From contig JBJEDU010000031.1 of assembly GCA_051872395.1 (NCBI GenBank), positions 1 to 64,000 of the forward strand: a stretch of DNA of 64,000 bases, given 5' to 3'. Every line of letters starts with the position of its first letter. Positions within the stretch are counted from its first letter, which is position 1. Positions 51,302-62,196 of this stretch are shown here, piece by piece. This DNA comes from JBJEDU01 sp051872395 (GTDB taxonomy: Bacteria > Bacillota_I > Bacilli_A > RFN20 > CAG-826). The position numbers and the translations under genes are program-made. The notes below the pieces were generated by a model. It saw only the letters and a list, made by a program, of their open reading frames with translations, did not search any database and was not told where the DNA came from.

Positions 51302-52675
51302 ATGAAACAAAAAGCAACTTTAATTAAGTATTTATTTGAATCCGTTAATGGTGAACATTTAAAGGAAGTATTAGTGCAAGGTTGGGTTAAAACCAATCGT
51401 GATAATGGTTCCGTTGGTTTCATTGAATTAAATGATGGGTCAACCTTTAAAAATGTTCAATTAGTATATACTAAAGATACCCCAAATTATGAAATATTAA
51501 CCGCTTTACGAACTGGTAGTTGTATTTCTTGTGTTGGTGAAGTCGTTTATACTCCAGAAATGAAGCAACCTTTAGAACTTCATGTTTTAAGTGTCAAATT
51601 AGAAGGCGATATCGAAGAAGATTATCCACTTCAAAAAAAGAGACACTCATTTGAATTTTTACGAGATATTGCTCATTTAAGAGTTAGAAGCAATACATTT
51701 AACGCCGTATTTAGAGTGAGAAATGTTTTGACTATGGCCATTCATGAATTTTTCCAATCTCATGATTTTATGTATGTTCACACTCCAGACATTACTACAA
51801 ATGATGGGGAAGGTGCAGGAAATGTTTTTGATGTCGTTACCCATGACAATGAAGATGAAAATTCATTTTTTAATCATAAAGTAAATTTAACAGTGACTGG
51901 TCAACTTCATGTTGAACCTTTCGCTTTAGCGTTTAGAAATGTTTATACTTTTGGACCAGTATTCCGGGCAGAACATTCTAACACTGTTCGACATGCTTCA
52001 GAATTTTGGATGGTCGAACCTGAAATGGCGTTCGCGGATTTAAGCGATAATATGGATATTATTGAAGAATGTATTAAATATTGCATTAATACTGTTTTCA
52101 CTAAATGTCCTGATGAAATGAATTTTTTCAATACAATGATTGATAAAACTTTGATTAAAAGATTAAAACTTGTAGCCTCTTCTTCTTTTAAAAGAATGAC
52201 TTATAGCGAGGCTATTGAATTATTGCTTAAAGCAAAAGAAGAAGGTGTTAAATTCGATAATCCTAATATTTATTGGGGTATGGATTTACAAAGTGAACAC
52301 GAAAGATATATCACTGAAAAGATTGTTAATGGTCCAGTTTTCTTAATTAATTATCCAAAAGAAATTAAATCATTTTATATGCGTGAAAATGATGATGGAA
52401 AAACAGTGGCAGCTTGTGATTTATTAGTGCCTGCTGTTGGCGAATTAGTGGGTGGTTCACAACGTGAAGAAAGAAAAGAAAAACTCGAAAAGAAAATGGA
52501 TGAACTTCATATCAAAGATGGTCTTGATTGGTATTTAGACACTCGTCGATACGGAGGATGTTATCATTCTGGATTTGGTATTGGATTCGACCGTTTATTA
52601 ATGTATGTGACTGGAATGAACAATATTCGTGATGTTCAACCTTATCCTCGTAATTCAAATACGATAAAATATTAA
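51302..52675 (+). CDS. asnS: Asparaginyl-tRNA synthetase
   Basis: Class IIb synthetase. Seen: an OB-fold anticodon domain (VLVQGWVKTNRDNGSVGFIE), motif 2 FRAEHSNTVRHASEFWMVEPE split around the Arg-Glu pair (about 219-239), and motif 3 GFGIGFDRLLMYVTG near 425-439. 457 residues (usual 430-465). The AsnRS-type VRHASEFWMVEPE, with no Asp/Asn-class insert, separates it from AspRS. AAGGA lies 11 bases before the ATG. With AsnRS present, the GatCAB enzyme downstream probably serves Gln-tRNA. Confidence 0.95.
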   Translation: MKQKATLIKYLFESVNGEHLKEVLVQGWVKTNRDNGSVGFIELNDGSTFKNVQLVYTKDTPNYEILTALRTGSCISCVGEVVYTPEMKQPLELHVLSVKLEGDIEEDYPLQKKRHSFEFLRDIAHLRVRSNTFNAVFRVRNVLTMAIHEFFQSHDFMYVHTPDITTNDGEGAGNVFDVVTHDNEDENSFFNHKVNLTVTGQLHVEPFALAFRNVYTFGPVFRAEHSNTVRHASEFWMVEPEMAFADLSDNMDIIEECIKYCINTVFTKCPDEMNFFNTMIDKTLIKRLKLVASSSFKRMTYSEAIELLLKAKEEGVKFDNPNIYWGMDLQSEHERYITEKIVNGPVFLINYPKEIKSFYMRENDDGKTVAACDLLVPAVGELVGGSQREERKEKLEKKMDELHIKDGLDWYLDTRRYGGCYHSGFGIGFDRLLMYVTGMNNIRDVQPYPRNSNTIKY

Positions 52676-52686
52676 TGTAAATAATT

Positions 52687-52833
52687 ATGAAAAAAGTAAA
52701 AGTATATAGCGAAGACGAATTAGCGAGAATTAAAAAATCCCGATTTAGAATTATGTGTTTACTAATCGGAATCGATGTATTTTTACTTGTTTATTTAGTG
52801 ATTGAAATAATAATGGTATTTGTTAAAAAATAA
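52687..52833 (+). CDS. Small membrane protein of 48 residues
   Basis: A short frame MKKVKVYSEDELARIKKSRF that ends in FVKK, with one hydrophobic segment at about 22-45 (MCLLIGIDVFLLVYLVIEII). Charged start and single membrane pass look like a real small protein. It begins 11 bases after asnS; no good ribosome site is seen. Convergent with the next gene, seven bases apart. Confidence 0.5.
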   Translation: MKKVKVYSEDELARIKKSRFRIMCLLIGIDVFLLVYLVIEIIMVFVKK

Positions 52834-52840
52834 TTAAAAG

Positions 52841-53578
52841 TTAATTATTTGTTTCAGTATCTGCCGCGGATTCTTTCGCGGCTTTTTCTTTGTTTAATTC
52901 CTCTTTCGCGGAATCTATAACCATCGGATCAACTTTTGAATAATCATCTTGACGGAATCCATCTAATGATTTTTCAAATACTGAATGCACTAATTTGTAT
53001 AAACGATAACTTCTTGCAATTAAACATTGAACAGCGATTAAATACCACACCGCACCTACCAAGAATAGTGGTGCGAATATATATGAACCAATCGCACTGA
53101 CTTCAAAGTGAGGGGTATTAAGTAAAGGTGGGAAATCACCAATAATGGTCATTCCAAAAAACTTAATATATATCGATGGTTCACTAAAATCCCAAAGGAA
53201 AAGTAATGTTGTAAAGCCAGTCTTTTTATAATCGAAGATGTTATAAGAGAAATCATCTAAGATAATGTCGTTAATTAATAAGGCGACAAAGGCTAAAATA
53301 ATTAACAAAAATGGAATGGAAGCATTTTTAAAAAACTCTCTCCAATTTTTCTTTCTTCCATATCTTCTTAAATGTTTTTTATCGGTGACTACTTTCGCCA
53401 CTAAAACATCGTGCACTAAAGTATCCATCTTTTTTCCTTGCCATTTCATTAATCTAGCGATTAACATTCCAATTAATCCAATGAGGACAAAGACTAATAT
53501 AAAAATTAATAAGAAGGCAAAAATAACTCTCTTATCTGATTCACTTAGTTTCACTAAAAAATTCATACTAGTCATCAT
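52841..53578 (-). CDS. Membrane protein of unknown function
   Basis: About 245 residues from the ATG at 53578, which follows GAGG by five bases (a second ATG three bases later is equally possible). Seen: a membrane segment near 20-45, a basic loop (KKHLRRYGRKKNWREFF), further segments at about 88-108, 135-150 and 175-205, and a charged cytoplasmic tail ending ESAADTETNN. No family recognised. It overlaps the upstream gene by 11 bases and forms a three-gene membrane unit with the two that follow in coordinate. Confidence 0.72.
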   Translation of the reverse strand: MMTSMNFLVKLSESDKRVIFAFLLIFILVFVLIGLIGMLIARLMKWQGKKMDTLVHDVLVAKVVTDKKHLRRYGRKKNWREFFKNASIPFLLIILAFVALLINDIILDDFSYNIFDYKKTGFTTLLFLWDFSEPSIYIKFFGMTIIGDFPPLLNTPHFEVSAIGSYIFAPLFLVGAVWYLIAVQCLIARSYRLYKLVHSVFEKSLDGFRQDDYSKVDPMVIDSAKEELNKEKAAKESAADTETNN

Positions 53579-54326
53579 CTTTGCCTCGATAACTATCAAA
53601 AGTTACCCCACTTGTGGTTTCTTCCTCATCTTCATCATCCATAGAAAAATCATAATCATCTTCATTTACTGAGGTTCCTTTTGGAGTGTAGAAATGGCTT
53701 TTATTAGAAACTTGGTCAAGTGTTGTTTTATTAACTGGTTTATTTTCTTCTTGATAGATTTCATCTTCATGAGGAATTGGTTCTTCTAAAAAGTTATATT
53801 CTTCTTCCTCTTCTATTTCATCTTCGTTAATTATTTCTTCATTATTTACTTCTATTTGTTTACTTGTTTTAGAAGGGTTTCGAGAAATATGAATAATATT
53901 TTCATCTTCCTCTTTTTTATCGATAAACGGGATTTGTTCAACAGAATTATTTTCAAGTGGTAATCGATTATTTTCAACTTGATCAATGACATCTTTCGCG
54001 GTCATGTTTTTAAATTTTTCTTCAGAGACAATAATAATATTATTAGTGGTCGTATTAGTCTCATTGACTGTTTGTCCACCAGTCTTCGCAGCGATAATCT
54101 TTTGATGAATGTCTTTACTTTTATGCAAAATTAAATCTGCTTCGATATCTTCCTCTAAAGGAGAAAAAATGGTTTTTGCTTTAAAAAATAATATGACACT
54201 TTTAATTGATAAATATAAAAGGATAAAAACTCCAACGACACTATAAAGGGCTAATAAAAGCACGATAAAAGGAAGAAAAATTACATATAACACTCCTCGA
54301 CCAAAGCTTTTAAAAAATCCTGACAT
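53568..54326 (-). CDS. Membrane protein with long acidic cytoplasmic tail, unknown
   Basis: 252 residues. Seen: two hydrophobic segments in the first 55 residues (GVLYVIFLPFIVLLLALYSV and a following VGVFILLYLSIKSVILFF), then about 195 residues that are highly acidic and of low complexity (runs such as EDEIEEEEEYNFLEE and DDEDEEE), probably disordered. No known family. Middle gene of the three-gene membrane unit. Confidence 0.72.
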   Translation of the reverse strand: MSGFFKSFGRGVLYVIFLPFIVLLLALYSVVGVFILLYLSIKSVILFFKAKTIFSPLEEDIEADLILHKSKDIHQKIIAAKTGGQTVNETNTTTNNIIIVSEEKFKNMTAKDVIDQVENNRLPLENNSVEQIPFIDKKEEDENIIHISRNPSKTSKQIEVNNEEIINEDEIEEEEEYNFLEEPIPHEDEIYQEENKPVNKTTLDQVSNKSHFYTPKGTSVNEDDYDFSMDDEDEEETTSGVTFDSYRGKDDD

Positions 54327-54342
54327 AAATTACCTAGTAAAT

Positions 54343-55275
54343 CTATTTTATATTTATTTTCTTTTTAAATAAATATTTATTAGTAAATGCAACAACATCG
54401 AAAAGAATAAATAAAATTTGAATGAGTAATAGCCCATATGGATTATTTATTTTTTCATAAAATAAACCAAATAAAATGATAAAAACAAAGAAAGAAAAAA
54501 TGTAACCTATATATAAAAATGTGCGTTTGTTTTTAAAAGAATCAATAAAAACATAAACGAAGAAATATAAACCAAAAAACATAAATAAATATGAAAGTGG
54601 TCCAAAAATATATTTATCAGCGATTGGTTCTTTAATAAAAGAAAGTATTAATGAAATTAAGGAAAATATAACGATTACTAACATATAAACATATGGCTTA
54701 ATTTTATTGTCATTAACATTATAATCAAACTTCACTAATTCATCTTTGATGATAATAAAAGATAAACTAATTTGAGTTAAAGATAAAAAGAAAATGAAAG
54801 AATATGAGATGAAATCTAAATATTTATAATTATTTAAATTCACTATTGAAGCGAAGACACTGATGATATCAATATGTAATAAAACATCAATTAAAGGAAT
54901 TGATAAAATAGTTAAAATGGTTTGAATAATACTCGAAATAAAGATGATTAAAGATGAATGAACTTTATGTAATAAAAGAACTCCAAAAATAAAACCAGAT
55001 ATCAAAGAAGGAATGACATAAAATAGTGTGTCTGAAATGTTATAAATAGTGACTAATAGACATAGTGTTATAGTGACAAAAGCGTATATTAAAAAATATC
55101 GTTTTTTGCAGTATAAAGTTACGATTGTACTAGTTAAAGGTAAAACAAAAACGATTAAGATAACTAAAACTGGCGATAAACTAGTTAATAAAACAAAAAC
55201 GACATTTATCGCGGCCATAACCGCCATATAGACAATATTATCGACAAGTTTTTCTTTCTTGGTAAAAAATTTCAT
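54343..55275 (-). CDS. Multi-pass membrane protein, possibly YybS/DUF2232-like
   Basis: 310 residues with eight or so hydrophobic segments and short charged loops. The N-terminal VYMAVMAAINVVFVLLTS and the even spread of segments recall DUF2232/YybS and ECF S-component-like proteins, but I see no motif that fixes the family. First gene of the minus-strand membrane unit. No ribosome site; a TTATAC box on the minus strand lies about nine bases before the ATG. Confidence 0.65.
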   Translation of the reverse strand: MKFFTKKEKLVDNIVYMAVMAAINVVFVLLTSLSPVLVILIVFVLPLTSTIVTLYCKKRYFLIYAFVTITLCLLVTIYNISDTLFYVIPSLISGFIFGVLLLHKVHSSLIIFISSIIQTILTILSIPLIDVLLHIDIISVFASIVNLNNYKYLDFISYSFIFFLSLTQISLSFIIIKDELVKFDYNVNDNKIKPYVYMLVIVIFSLISLILSFIKEPIADKYIFGPLSYLFMFFGLYFFVYVFIDSFKNKRTFLYIGYIFSFFVFIILFGLFYEKINNPYGLLLIQILFILFDVVAFTNKYLFKKKINIK

Positions 55276-55392
55276 AAAATCGTATAAGTTAATTTTACAT
55301 TAAAAATAATATATTTGTGATATTTTCAATAGTCAGGATAATTATTAAATTTATTTTTAATCAAAATCAATAATTTGCCCTATATAAATAAT

Positions 55393-55848
55393 ATGAAGCA
55401 TTTTCCTTTCATATTTACTATTTTACTATTACCAATTTTTACTTCCTGTCATAAAAATAATGATGAATCTAGTTTATTAAATAACGCTAAAAATCATTCA
55501 TATGAAGAAGTAAAAGATTATTTTATAACCTTTGATGAAATCTTTTTAAAAGAAGAATATTCATATTATGTATATTTCTTTTCATATCAATGTGTTCATT
55601 GTAACAACATTAAAAACGAAGTTATTGAATATGCATTAAATGAAAATAATGAACGTATATATTTCATCCATTTTGAATCTGATTTTCCTCGATGTGACGA
55701 TATTCATTTCTCTTTAGTGGGCATTAATAAAATTGAAGATGTTTGTTTAGTAGGCACGCCCTCACTATTAGAAATAAAAGATAAACAAATAAGTGAATAT
55801 CGACTTGGAGAAGAAGAGGTAATTTCTCTTTTATTAAACAAGCAATAA
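55393..55848 (+). CDS. Thioredoxin-like lipoprotein
   Basis: 151 residues from ATG 55393; a TTG six codons upstream is open. Seen: lipoprotein signal with LLLPIFTSC (Cys19), then a thioredoxin-like domain with YQCVHC (Cys67, Cys70) and the cis-Pro GTPS (Pro123). The CVHC active site and surface location suggest a thiol-disulfide role outside the membrane. No ribosome site; a TATAAA box ends four bases before the ATG, so the mRNA may be leaderless or start elsewhere. Confidence 0.82.
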   Translation: MKHFPFIFTILLLPIFTSCHKNNDESSLLNNAKNHSYEEVKDYFITFDEIFLKEEYSYYVYFFSYQCVHCNNIKNEVIEYALNENNERIYFIHFESDFPRCDDIHFSLVGINKIEDVCLVGTPSLLEIKDKQISEYRLGEEEVISLLLNKQ

Positions 55849-55886
55849 TTCAAAACTATTTAATGACTATATTTATGATATTTTTC

Positions 55887-56016
55887 TTGAAAGAAGAATA
55901 GCTTACAAATGATAAAATAGGTGTCAAATTTGGAAGACAATAAATTTCACAGTGTTTAGTCAGATTAAAGACCTTAAAACCCAATCGAACAGTGGTAGCG
56001 CACCTTAAAACGCTTT
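55887..56016 (+). ncRNA. Possible structured small RNA or leader upstream of pcrA
   Basis: A promoter-like TTGAAA (55887-55892), 18 bases, GATAAA (55911-55916) is followed by about 100 bases with several helices: TGT-AAATTT / AAATTT-ACA (about 55922-55951), TTTAGTC / GAC..TAAA (about 55955-55977), and a short AGCG / CGCT hairpin (55998-56013) before TTTTTT. The ends AGGTGT (55919-55924) and GCACCT (56000-56005) can pair. ACCTTAAAAC and ACAGTG each occur twice. No known RNA family recognised. The whole gap to pcrA has no other gene. Confidence 0.35.
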
Positions 56017-56065
56017 TTTATTTATTATAGGTCTATTTCGTGATAATATATTGAATACAATATAT

Positions 56066-58306
56066 ATGGACTATAAAAAAGAATTAAATGATAAACAATA
56101 TGAAGCGGTAAGCTCCACTAAACAATACTTAAGAATTATTGCTGGTGCAGGAAGTGGAAAAACGCGTGTTTTAACATATCGTATCGCTTATTTAATCGAG
56201 AACATGGATGTCTTTCCAAGTGAAATTTTAGCGATTACTTTTACCAACAAAGTTGCGAATGAAATGAAGGAAAGATTAGCGAAATTAGTGAGCAAAGATT
56301 TTAAAAACTTGCTCATTAAAACCTTCCATTCTTTTTGTTGCTATTTCTTAAGAAGAGAAATTGGAGCGATTTCTTTTCCAAGAAATTTTGTCATTCTCGA
56401 TGAAGAAGACCAAACAAAAATTATTAAAGATATCGCTAGCGAACTCAGTTATCGTCGTTCTGATCCAATTGTCAATAAAGCCCTTCATTATATTTCAAAC
56501 AATAAACTACATAATAAATATCCAGATGATATTAATACCTCTTCATTTATTAGTGATGAAGAAAAAGCATGTTTTAAATTTTATGAATTATATGAAGAAA
56601 AGAAAAATCTTTTATTCGCTTTAGATTTTGATGATTTGATTTTAAAAACGATATATATTTTGGAACATTTTATCGATATTAGAATTCGTTGGTCTAATTA
56701 TTTTACTCACATTCTCGTTGATGAATTTCAAGATACCAACGATGTCGAATATAAATTACTTAAACTACTCTGTTCTCCACATACTTCTTTGTATGTCGTT
56801 GGTGATCCAGACCAGACCATCTATACTTGGAGAGGCGCGAATCAAGACATCATCTTAAATTTCGATAAAAACTTTAAAGGTAATCAAACAATTGTTTTAG
56901 AAAGAAATTATCGTAGTACTAGAAACATTCTTGATAGTGCGAATAAACTCATTGGTCACAATAAAATGAGAATCAAAAAAGATTTGTTTTCATTAAATGA
57001 AATTGGCGACCCAATTATTATAAATGCGTCCTCAACTTCAAAAAGTGAAGCGCGTTATGTCGTCAGTGAGATTAAAAGGTTAAAATCAATCGATGCATAT
57101 GACTATCGAGATATTGCCGTTTTATATCGCTCTAACTATGTGTCGATGGAATTTGAACAAGAGTTAGTGAGTAAAAATGTTCCTTATCGAATTTACGGTG
57201 GTTTAAAGTTTTATCAACGAAAAGAAATCAAGGACGTTTTAGCGTATTTCCATCTCGTTTCAAACGTTAAAGATGATATTTCTTTTGAACGTATTATGAA
57301 CGTTCCTCGTCGTGGTATCGGTTCTCAAACTCAAGATATTATCAAAAAAGAAGCGATAGAAAATCATATGTCGATGTATGAATATATTGCTTCTATCGAT
57401 ATTTCAAATCATCAATCTGAGATACCTAATCGCACGATTAACGCTTTGAAATTGATGATTTATCAAATTGATAAAGCCAGAGAAGAAATAAATAAAGACG
57501 AAGAAGTATTTTCTAAAATCTTAGAAGATATGATTACTTATTTTGGATATTTTGAATATCTCAAAAAAGAAGATGATGCGGATGACCGCATATCAAACGT
57601 CAAAGCATTATTTACTGATTTGCGTAGTTATTTACATAACAATCCAGAATCTTCTTTTGACGAATATTTACAAAACATTGCTTTGATATCCGCGCAGGAT
57701 GAATTAATTGATGGAGATTATGTCACACTTATGACTGCCCATACCGCGAAAGGATTAGAATATCCAGTCATCTTTGTCGTAAGGTTCAATAATGGAGTTT
57801 TCCCTAATAATCGAGCGTTATTAGAAAGTGGATTTACTGCCTTAGAGGAAGAGCGTCGTTTAGCGTACGTTGCTTTTACTAGAGCAAAAAAGAAATTATA
57901 TATAACATATAATACCGATTATAATTATGTTGTTGGGGGAGTTCTTCAACCCAGTTCATTTATTAGTGAAAGTGGTAATAACACTAATCGAAATTCTATC
58001 AATAATTTTTATTCATCATCAAATAAGAAAAAAGAATATCATTTTTATGATGATGACACTCCATTTAACTTCTCTCAACTAAACGAAGAAAGAGAATATA
58101 AAAAAGAAAATAAACCTTCGATTAAAAGCCAATTATCTAATAATGGAAACTCTATTGAATGGAAAGTTGGAGATAGTTTAATTCATCAAACTTTAGGAAG
58201 AGGAAAAGTTATCGAATTAGAGGGAGATGGAATCATTAAAGTTGATTTTGAAAATAATGGAATTAAATCAATATTAGGAAATCACAAAATGGTGAAGAAA
58301 GGATAA
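56066..58306 (+). CDS. pcrA: ATP-dependent DNA helicase PcrA (UvrD/Rep family)
   Basis: 3'-5' helicase of repair and plasmid replication. ATG 56066 is chosen (MDYKKELNDKQYEAV is the typical start); a TTG five codons upstream is open. Seen: IAGAGSGKT (25-33), ITFTNKVANEMKER, LVDEFQDTN, GDPDQTIYTWRGA, LERNYRS, TAHTAKGLEYPVIF, VAFTRAKKKLYI, and a C-terminal Tudor-like domain VGDSLIHQTLGRGKVIELEG that binds RNA polymerase in PcrA. 746 residues. GATAAT at 56042-56047 suggests a very short leader. ligA follows after nine bases. Confidence 0.96.
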   Translation: MDYKKELNDKQYEAVSSTKQYLRIIAGAGSGKTRVLTYRIAYLIENMDVFPSEILAITFTNKVANEMKERLAKLVSKDFKNLLIKTFHSFCCYFLRREIGAISFPRNFVILDEEDQTKIIKDIASELSYRRSDPIVNKALHYISNNKLHNKYPDDINTSSFISDEEKACFKFYELYEEKKNLLFALDFDDLILKTIYILEHFIDIRIRWSNYFTHILVDEFQDTNDVEYKLLKLLCSPHTSLYVVGDPDQTIYTWRGANQDIILNFDKNFKGNQTIVLERNYRSTRNILDSANKLIGHNKMRIKKDLFSLNEIGDPIIINASSTSKSEARYVVSEIKRLKSIDAYDYRDIAVLYRSNYVSMEFEQELVSKNVPYRIYGGLKFYQRKEIKDVLAYFHLVSNVKDDISFERIMNVPRRGIGSQTQDIIKKEAIENHMSMYEYIASIDISNHQSEIPNRTINALKLMIYQIDKAREEINKDEEVFSKILEDMITYFGYFEYLKKEDDADDRISNVKALFTDLRSYLHNNPESSFDEYLQNIALISAQDELIDGDYVTLMTAHTAKGLEYPVIFVVRFNNGVFPNNRALLESGFTALEEERRLAYVAFTRAKKKLYITYNTDYNYVVGGVLQPSSFISESGNNTNRNSINNFYSSSNKKKEYHFYDDDTPFNFSQLNEEREYKKENKPSIKSQLSNNGNSIEWKVGDSLIHQTLGRGKVIELEGDGIIKVDFENNGIKSILGNHKMVKKG

Positions 58307-60304
<1,998 letters not shown>

Positions 60305-60365
60305 AAGGAAATATTTCGTATATTAAATAGAAAGAAATTATCTTATTTTTGAAATGAACTTTATA

Positions 60366-60394
60366 TTTAAATAAATATATCAATTTGTTATAAT
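60366..60394 (+). promoter_or_regulatory. Promoter of the gatCAB operon
   Basis: TTTAAA (60366-60371), 17 bases, TATAAT (60389-60394) with an upstream TG (TGTTATAAT). The leader to gatC is about 20 bases. Confidence 0.6.
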
Positions 60395-60419
60395 CACAAA
60401 AGAAAAGAAGTAATCGATT

Positions 60420-60716
60420 ATGAAAAAAGTTACGATTGATGTATTAAAAGAATCAGCGAAAAAGTTATTGTTTGATATGAGTGAAGAAGAATATCAAACA
60501 TTATTTGAAGAATTTAGTATTATTACTAAACAAATGGAATTGATTTCAACGATTGAAAATGTTGATAATGTTGAACCAATGACTTTTCCTTTTGAATGTA
60601 GTGTCGACTATCTAAGAGAAGATGTCGCAAGCGAATGCTTGAGTCAAGAAGACGCGCTTAAGAACGCAAAAGATGTTGTTGATGGTCAAATTAGACTACC
60701 AAAAGTCGTGGGGTAA
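60420..60716 (+). CDS. gatC: Asp/Glu-tRNA amidotransferase subunit C
   Basis: Small subunit that stabilises GatA-GatB. Seen: a helical start (VTIDVLKESAKKLLFDMSEEE), the LISTIENVDNVEPMTFPF stretch (the conserved VDxxxVxP type), LREDVASECLSQEDALKNA, and GQIRLPKVVG at the end, which matches the GatC signature. 98 residues. Six bases separate it from gatA. Confidence 0.95.
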   Translation: MKKVTIDVLKESAKKLLFDMSEEEYQTLFEEFSIITKQMELISTIENVDNVEPMTFPFECSVDYLREDVASECLSQEDALKNAKDVVDGQIRLPKVVG

Positions 60717-60722
60717 TAGGCG

Positions 60723-62192
60723 ATGGAAAATAAAAAAGATTATTTACATATGTCACTTGTCGACATGCATAACGCTTTAGTTAATAAAGAAATTACTCCT
60801 TTTGAATTAGTTAGTCTTTCTTTATCCGCTATTAAGAAAGATAAAAATAATGCTTATGAAATAATATTAGAAGAGTCCGCTTTAGAGGAAGCTAAAAAAC
60901 TTAGCGAAGTTGAAATAGATAACCTCTTTTGGGGAATTCCATATGTTTTAAAAGATAATTTTTCTACTGAAGGAATTTTAACGACAGGATCGAGCAATAT
61001 CCTTAATGGATATGTTCCTGTCTATTCTGCAACAGTCTATAAAAAACTAAAAGAAAAACACGCTATTTTAGTCGCTAAAGCGACATTAGATGAATTAGCG
61101 ATGGGTGGAACTGGCACGACTGGTCATAAAGGGAAAACTTATAACCCATATGATAAATCACACACTCATCAAGTGGGTGGTTCTAGTTGTGGTAGTGCGG
61201 TCGCAGTTTCTAGTGGGGTAGTACCTTTTGCTTTAGGAAGCGATACAGGTGATAGTGTTAGAAAACCAGCTTCTTACGCTGGACTAGTTGGTTTTAAACC
61301 TTCATGGGGAAGAATATCTCGCTTTGGTTTATTCCCATTCGCTCCTTCTTTAGACCATGTCGCTTATTTTACTCGTAATGTTTATGATAGTGCACTTTTA
61401 TTATCCCTTTTAGCGGGTCGTGATATGAATGATTCCACTTCGTCAAATAAAGAAGTGATCGATTATTCTATAAAAATTAATGATGATGTTTCTTCTTATA
61501 AGGTTGCAGTTATCAAAGAGATTATTGATTCTATCGATGATAGTGATATCAAAAATGCTTTCTTTAATTCTATTAATAACCTCAAATCTTTAGGTGTCAC
61601 TGTGGAGATGGTTTCTTTTGATATTAACTTATTAAAAGCCATATATCCTTCTTATATCGTTATTTCTTGCGCGGAAGCGACAAGTAATAACGCAAATTTA
61701 GATGGTATTAAATTCGGTCCTCGTTATCAAGGTAATACGTATGAAGAAGTGATGGAAAAAGCTAGAACTAATGGTTTTAGCGAATTGATTAGAAGAAGAT
61801 TCGTTATTGGTTCTTATTCGTTATTAAAAGAAAATCAAAATGAATTATTTTTAAGAGCACAAAAATGTCGAAGATTGATTGTTAATGAAGTTAATCGAAT
61901 ATTATCAACTTATGATTTTATTTATTTACCTGCTTCACCTACTACCGCTCCAACATTTGCCTCTAGCAGCGATAAATTATCAAATGAATATCTTATCGCT
62001 GATAACCATCTCGCTTTAGCGAACTTCGCTGGTTTACCTTCGATTACTCTTCCAATTGGAATGAAAGATGGTTTACCTTTTGGAGCGAATTTTACTTCTC
62101 GCGCTTTTGAAGAAGATAAAGTTTTAAATATCGCTCATGCGTTAGAGGCGACACTTCCATATAAAAATATGTACGCGAAGGAGGATGAATAA
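60723..62192 (+). CDS. gatA: Asp/Glu-tRNA amidotransferase subunit A
   Basis: Glutaminase subunit (amidase signature family) that supplies ammonia to GatB. Catalytic triad Lys77 (YVLKDNFS), cis-Ser154 (GGSSCGS) and Ser178 (TGDSVRKPAS) at the same numbers as in S. aureus GatA. Two glycines next to the serines are changed: GGSSGGS to GGSSCGS and TGGS to TGDS. 489 residues. Its stop overlaps a possible upstream gatB start, and GGAGG lies at its end. Confidence 0.97.
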   Translation: MENKKDYLHMSLVDMHNALVNKEITPFELVSLSLSAIKKDKNNAYEIILEESALEEAKKLSEVEIDNLFWGIPYVLKDNFSTEGILTTGSSNILNGYVPVYSATVYKKLKEKHAILVAKATLDELAMGGTGTTGHKGKTYNPYDKSHTHQVGGSSCGSAVAVSSGVVPFALGSDTGDSVRKPASYAGLVGFKPSWGRISRFGLFPFAPSLDHVAYFTRNVYDSALLLSLLAGRDMNDSTSSNKEVIDYSIKINDDVSSYKVAVIKEIIDSIDDSDIKNAFFNSINNLKSLGVTVEMVSFDINLLKAIYPSYIVISCAEATSNNANLDGIKFGPRYQGNTYEEVMEKARTNGFSELIRRRFVIGSYSLLKENQNELFLRAQKCRRLIVNEVNRILSTYDFIYLPASPTTAPTFASSSDKLSNEYLIADNHLALANFAGLPSITLPIGMKDGLPFGANFTSRAFEEDKVLNIAHALEATLPYKNMYAKEDE

Positions 62193-62196
62193 CTAT

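Noticed and set aside
55986..56006. tRNA gene suggested by CAGTGGTAGCGCACC
   Set aside because: No pairing D-stem (GAAC versus GCGC), no anticodon arm and no T-arm follow; only one arm-like stretch is present.
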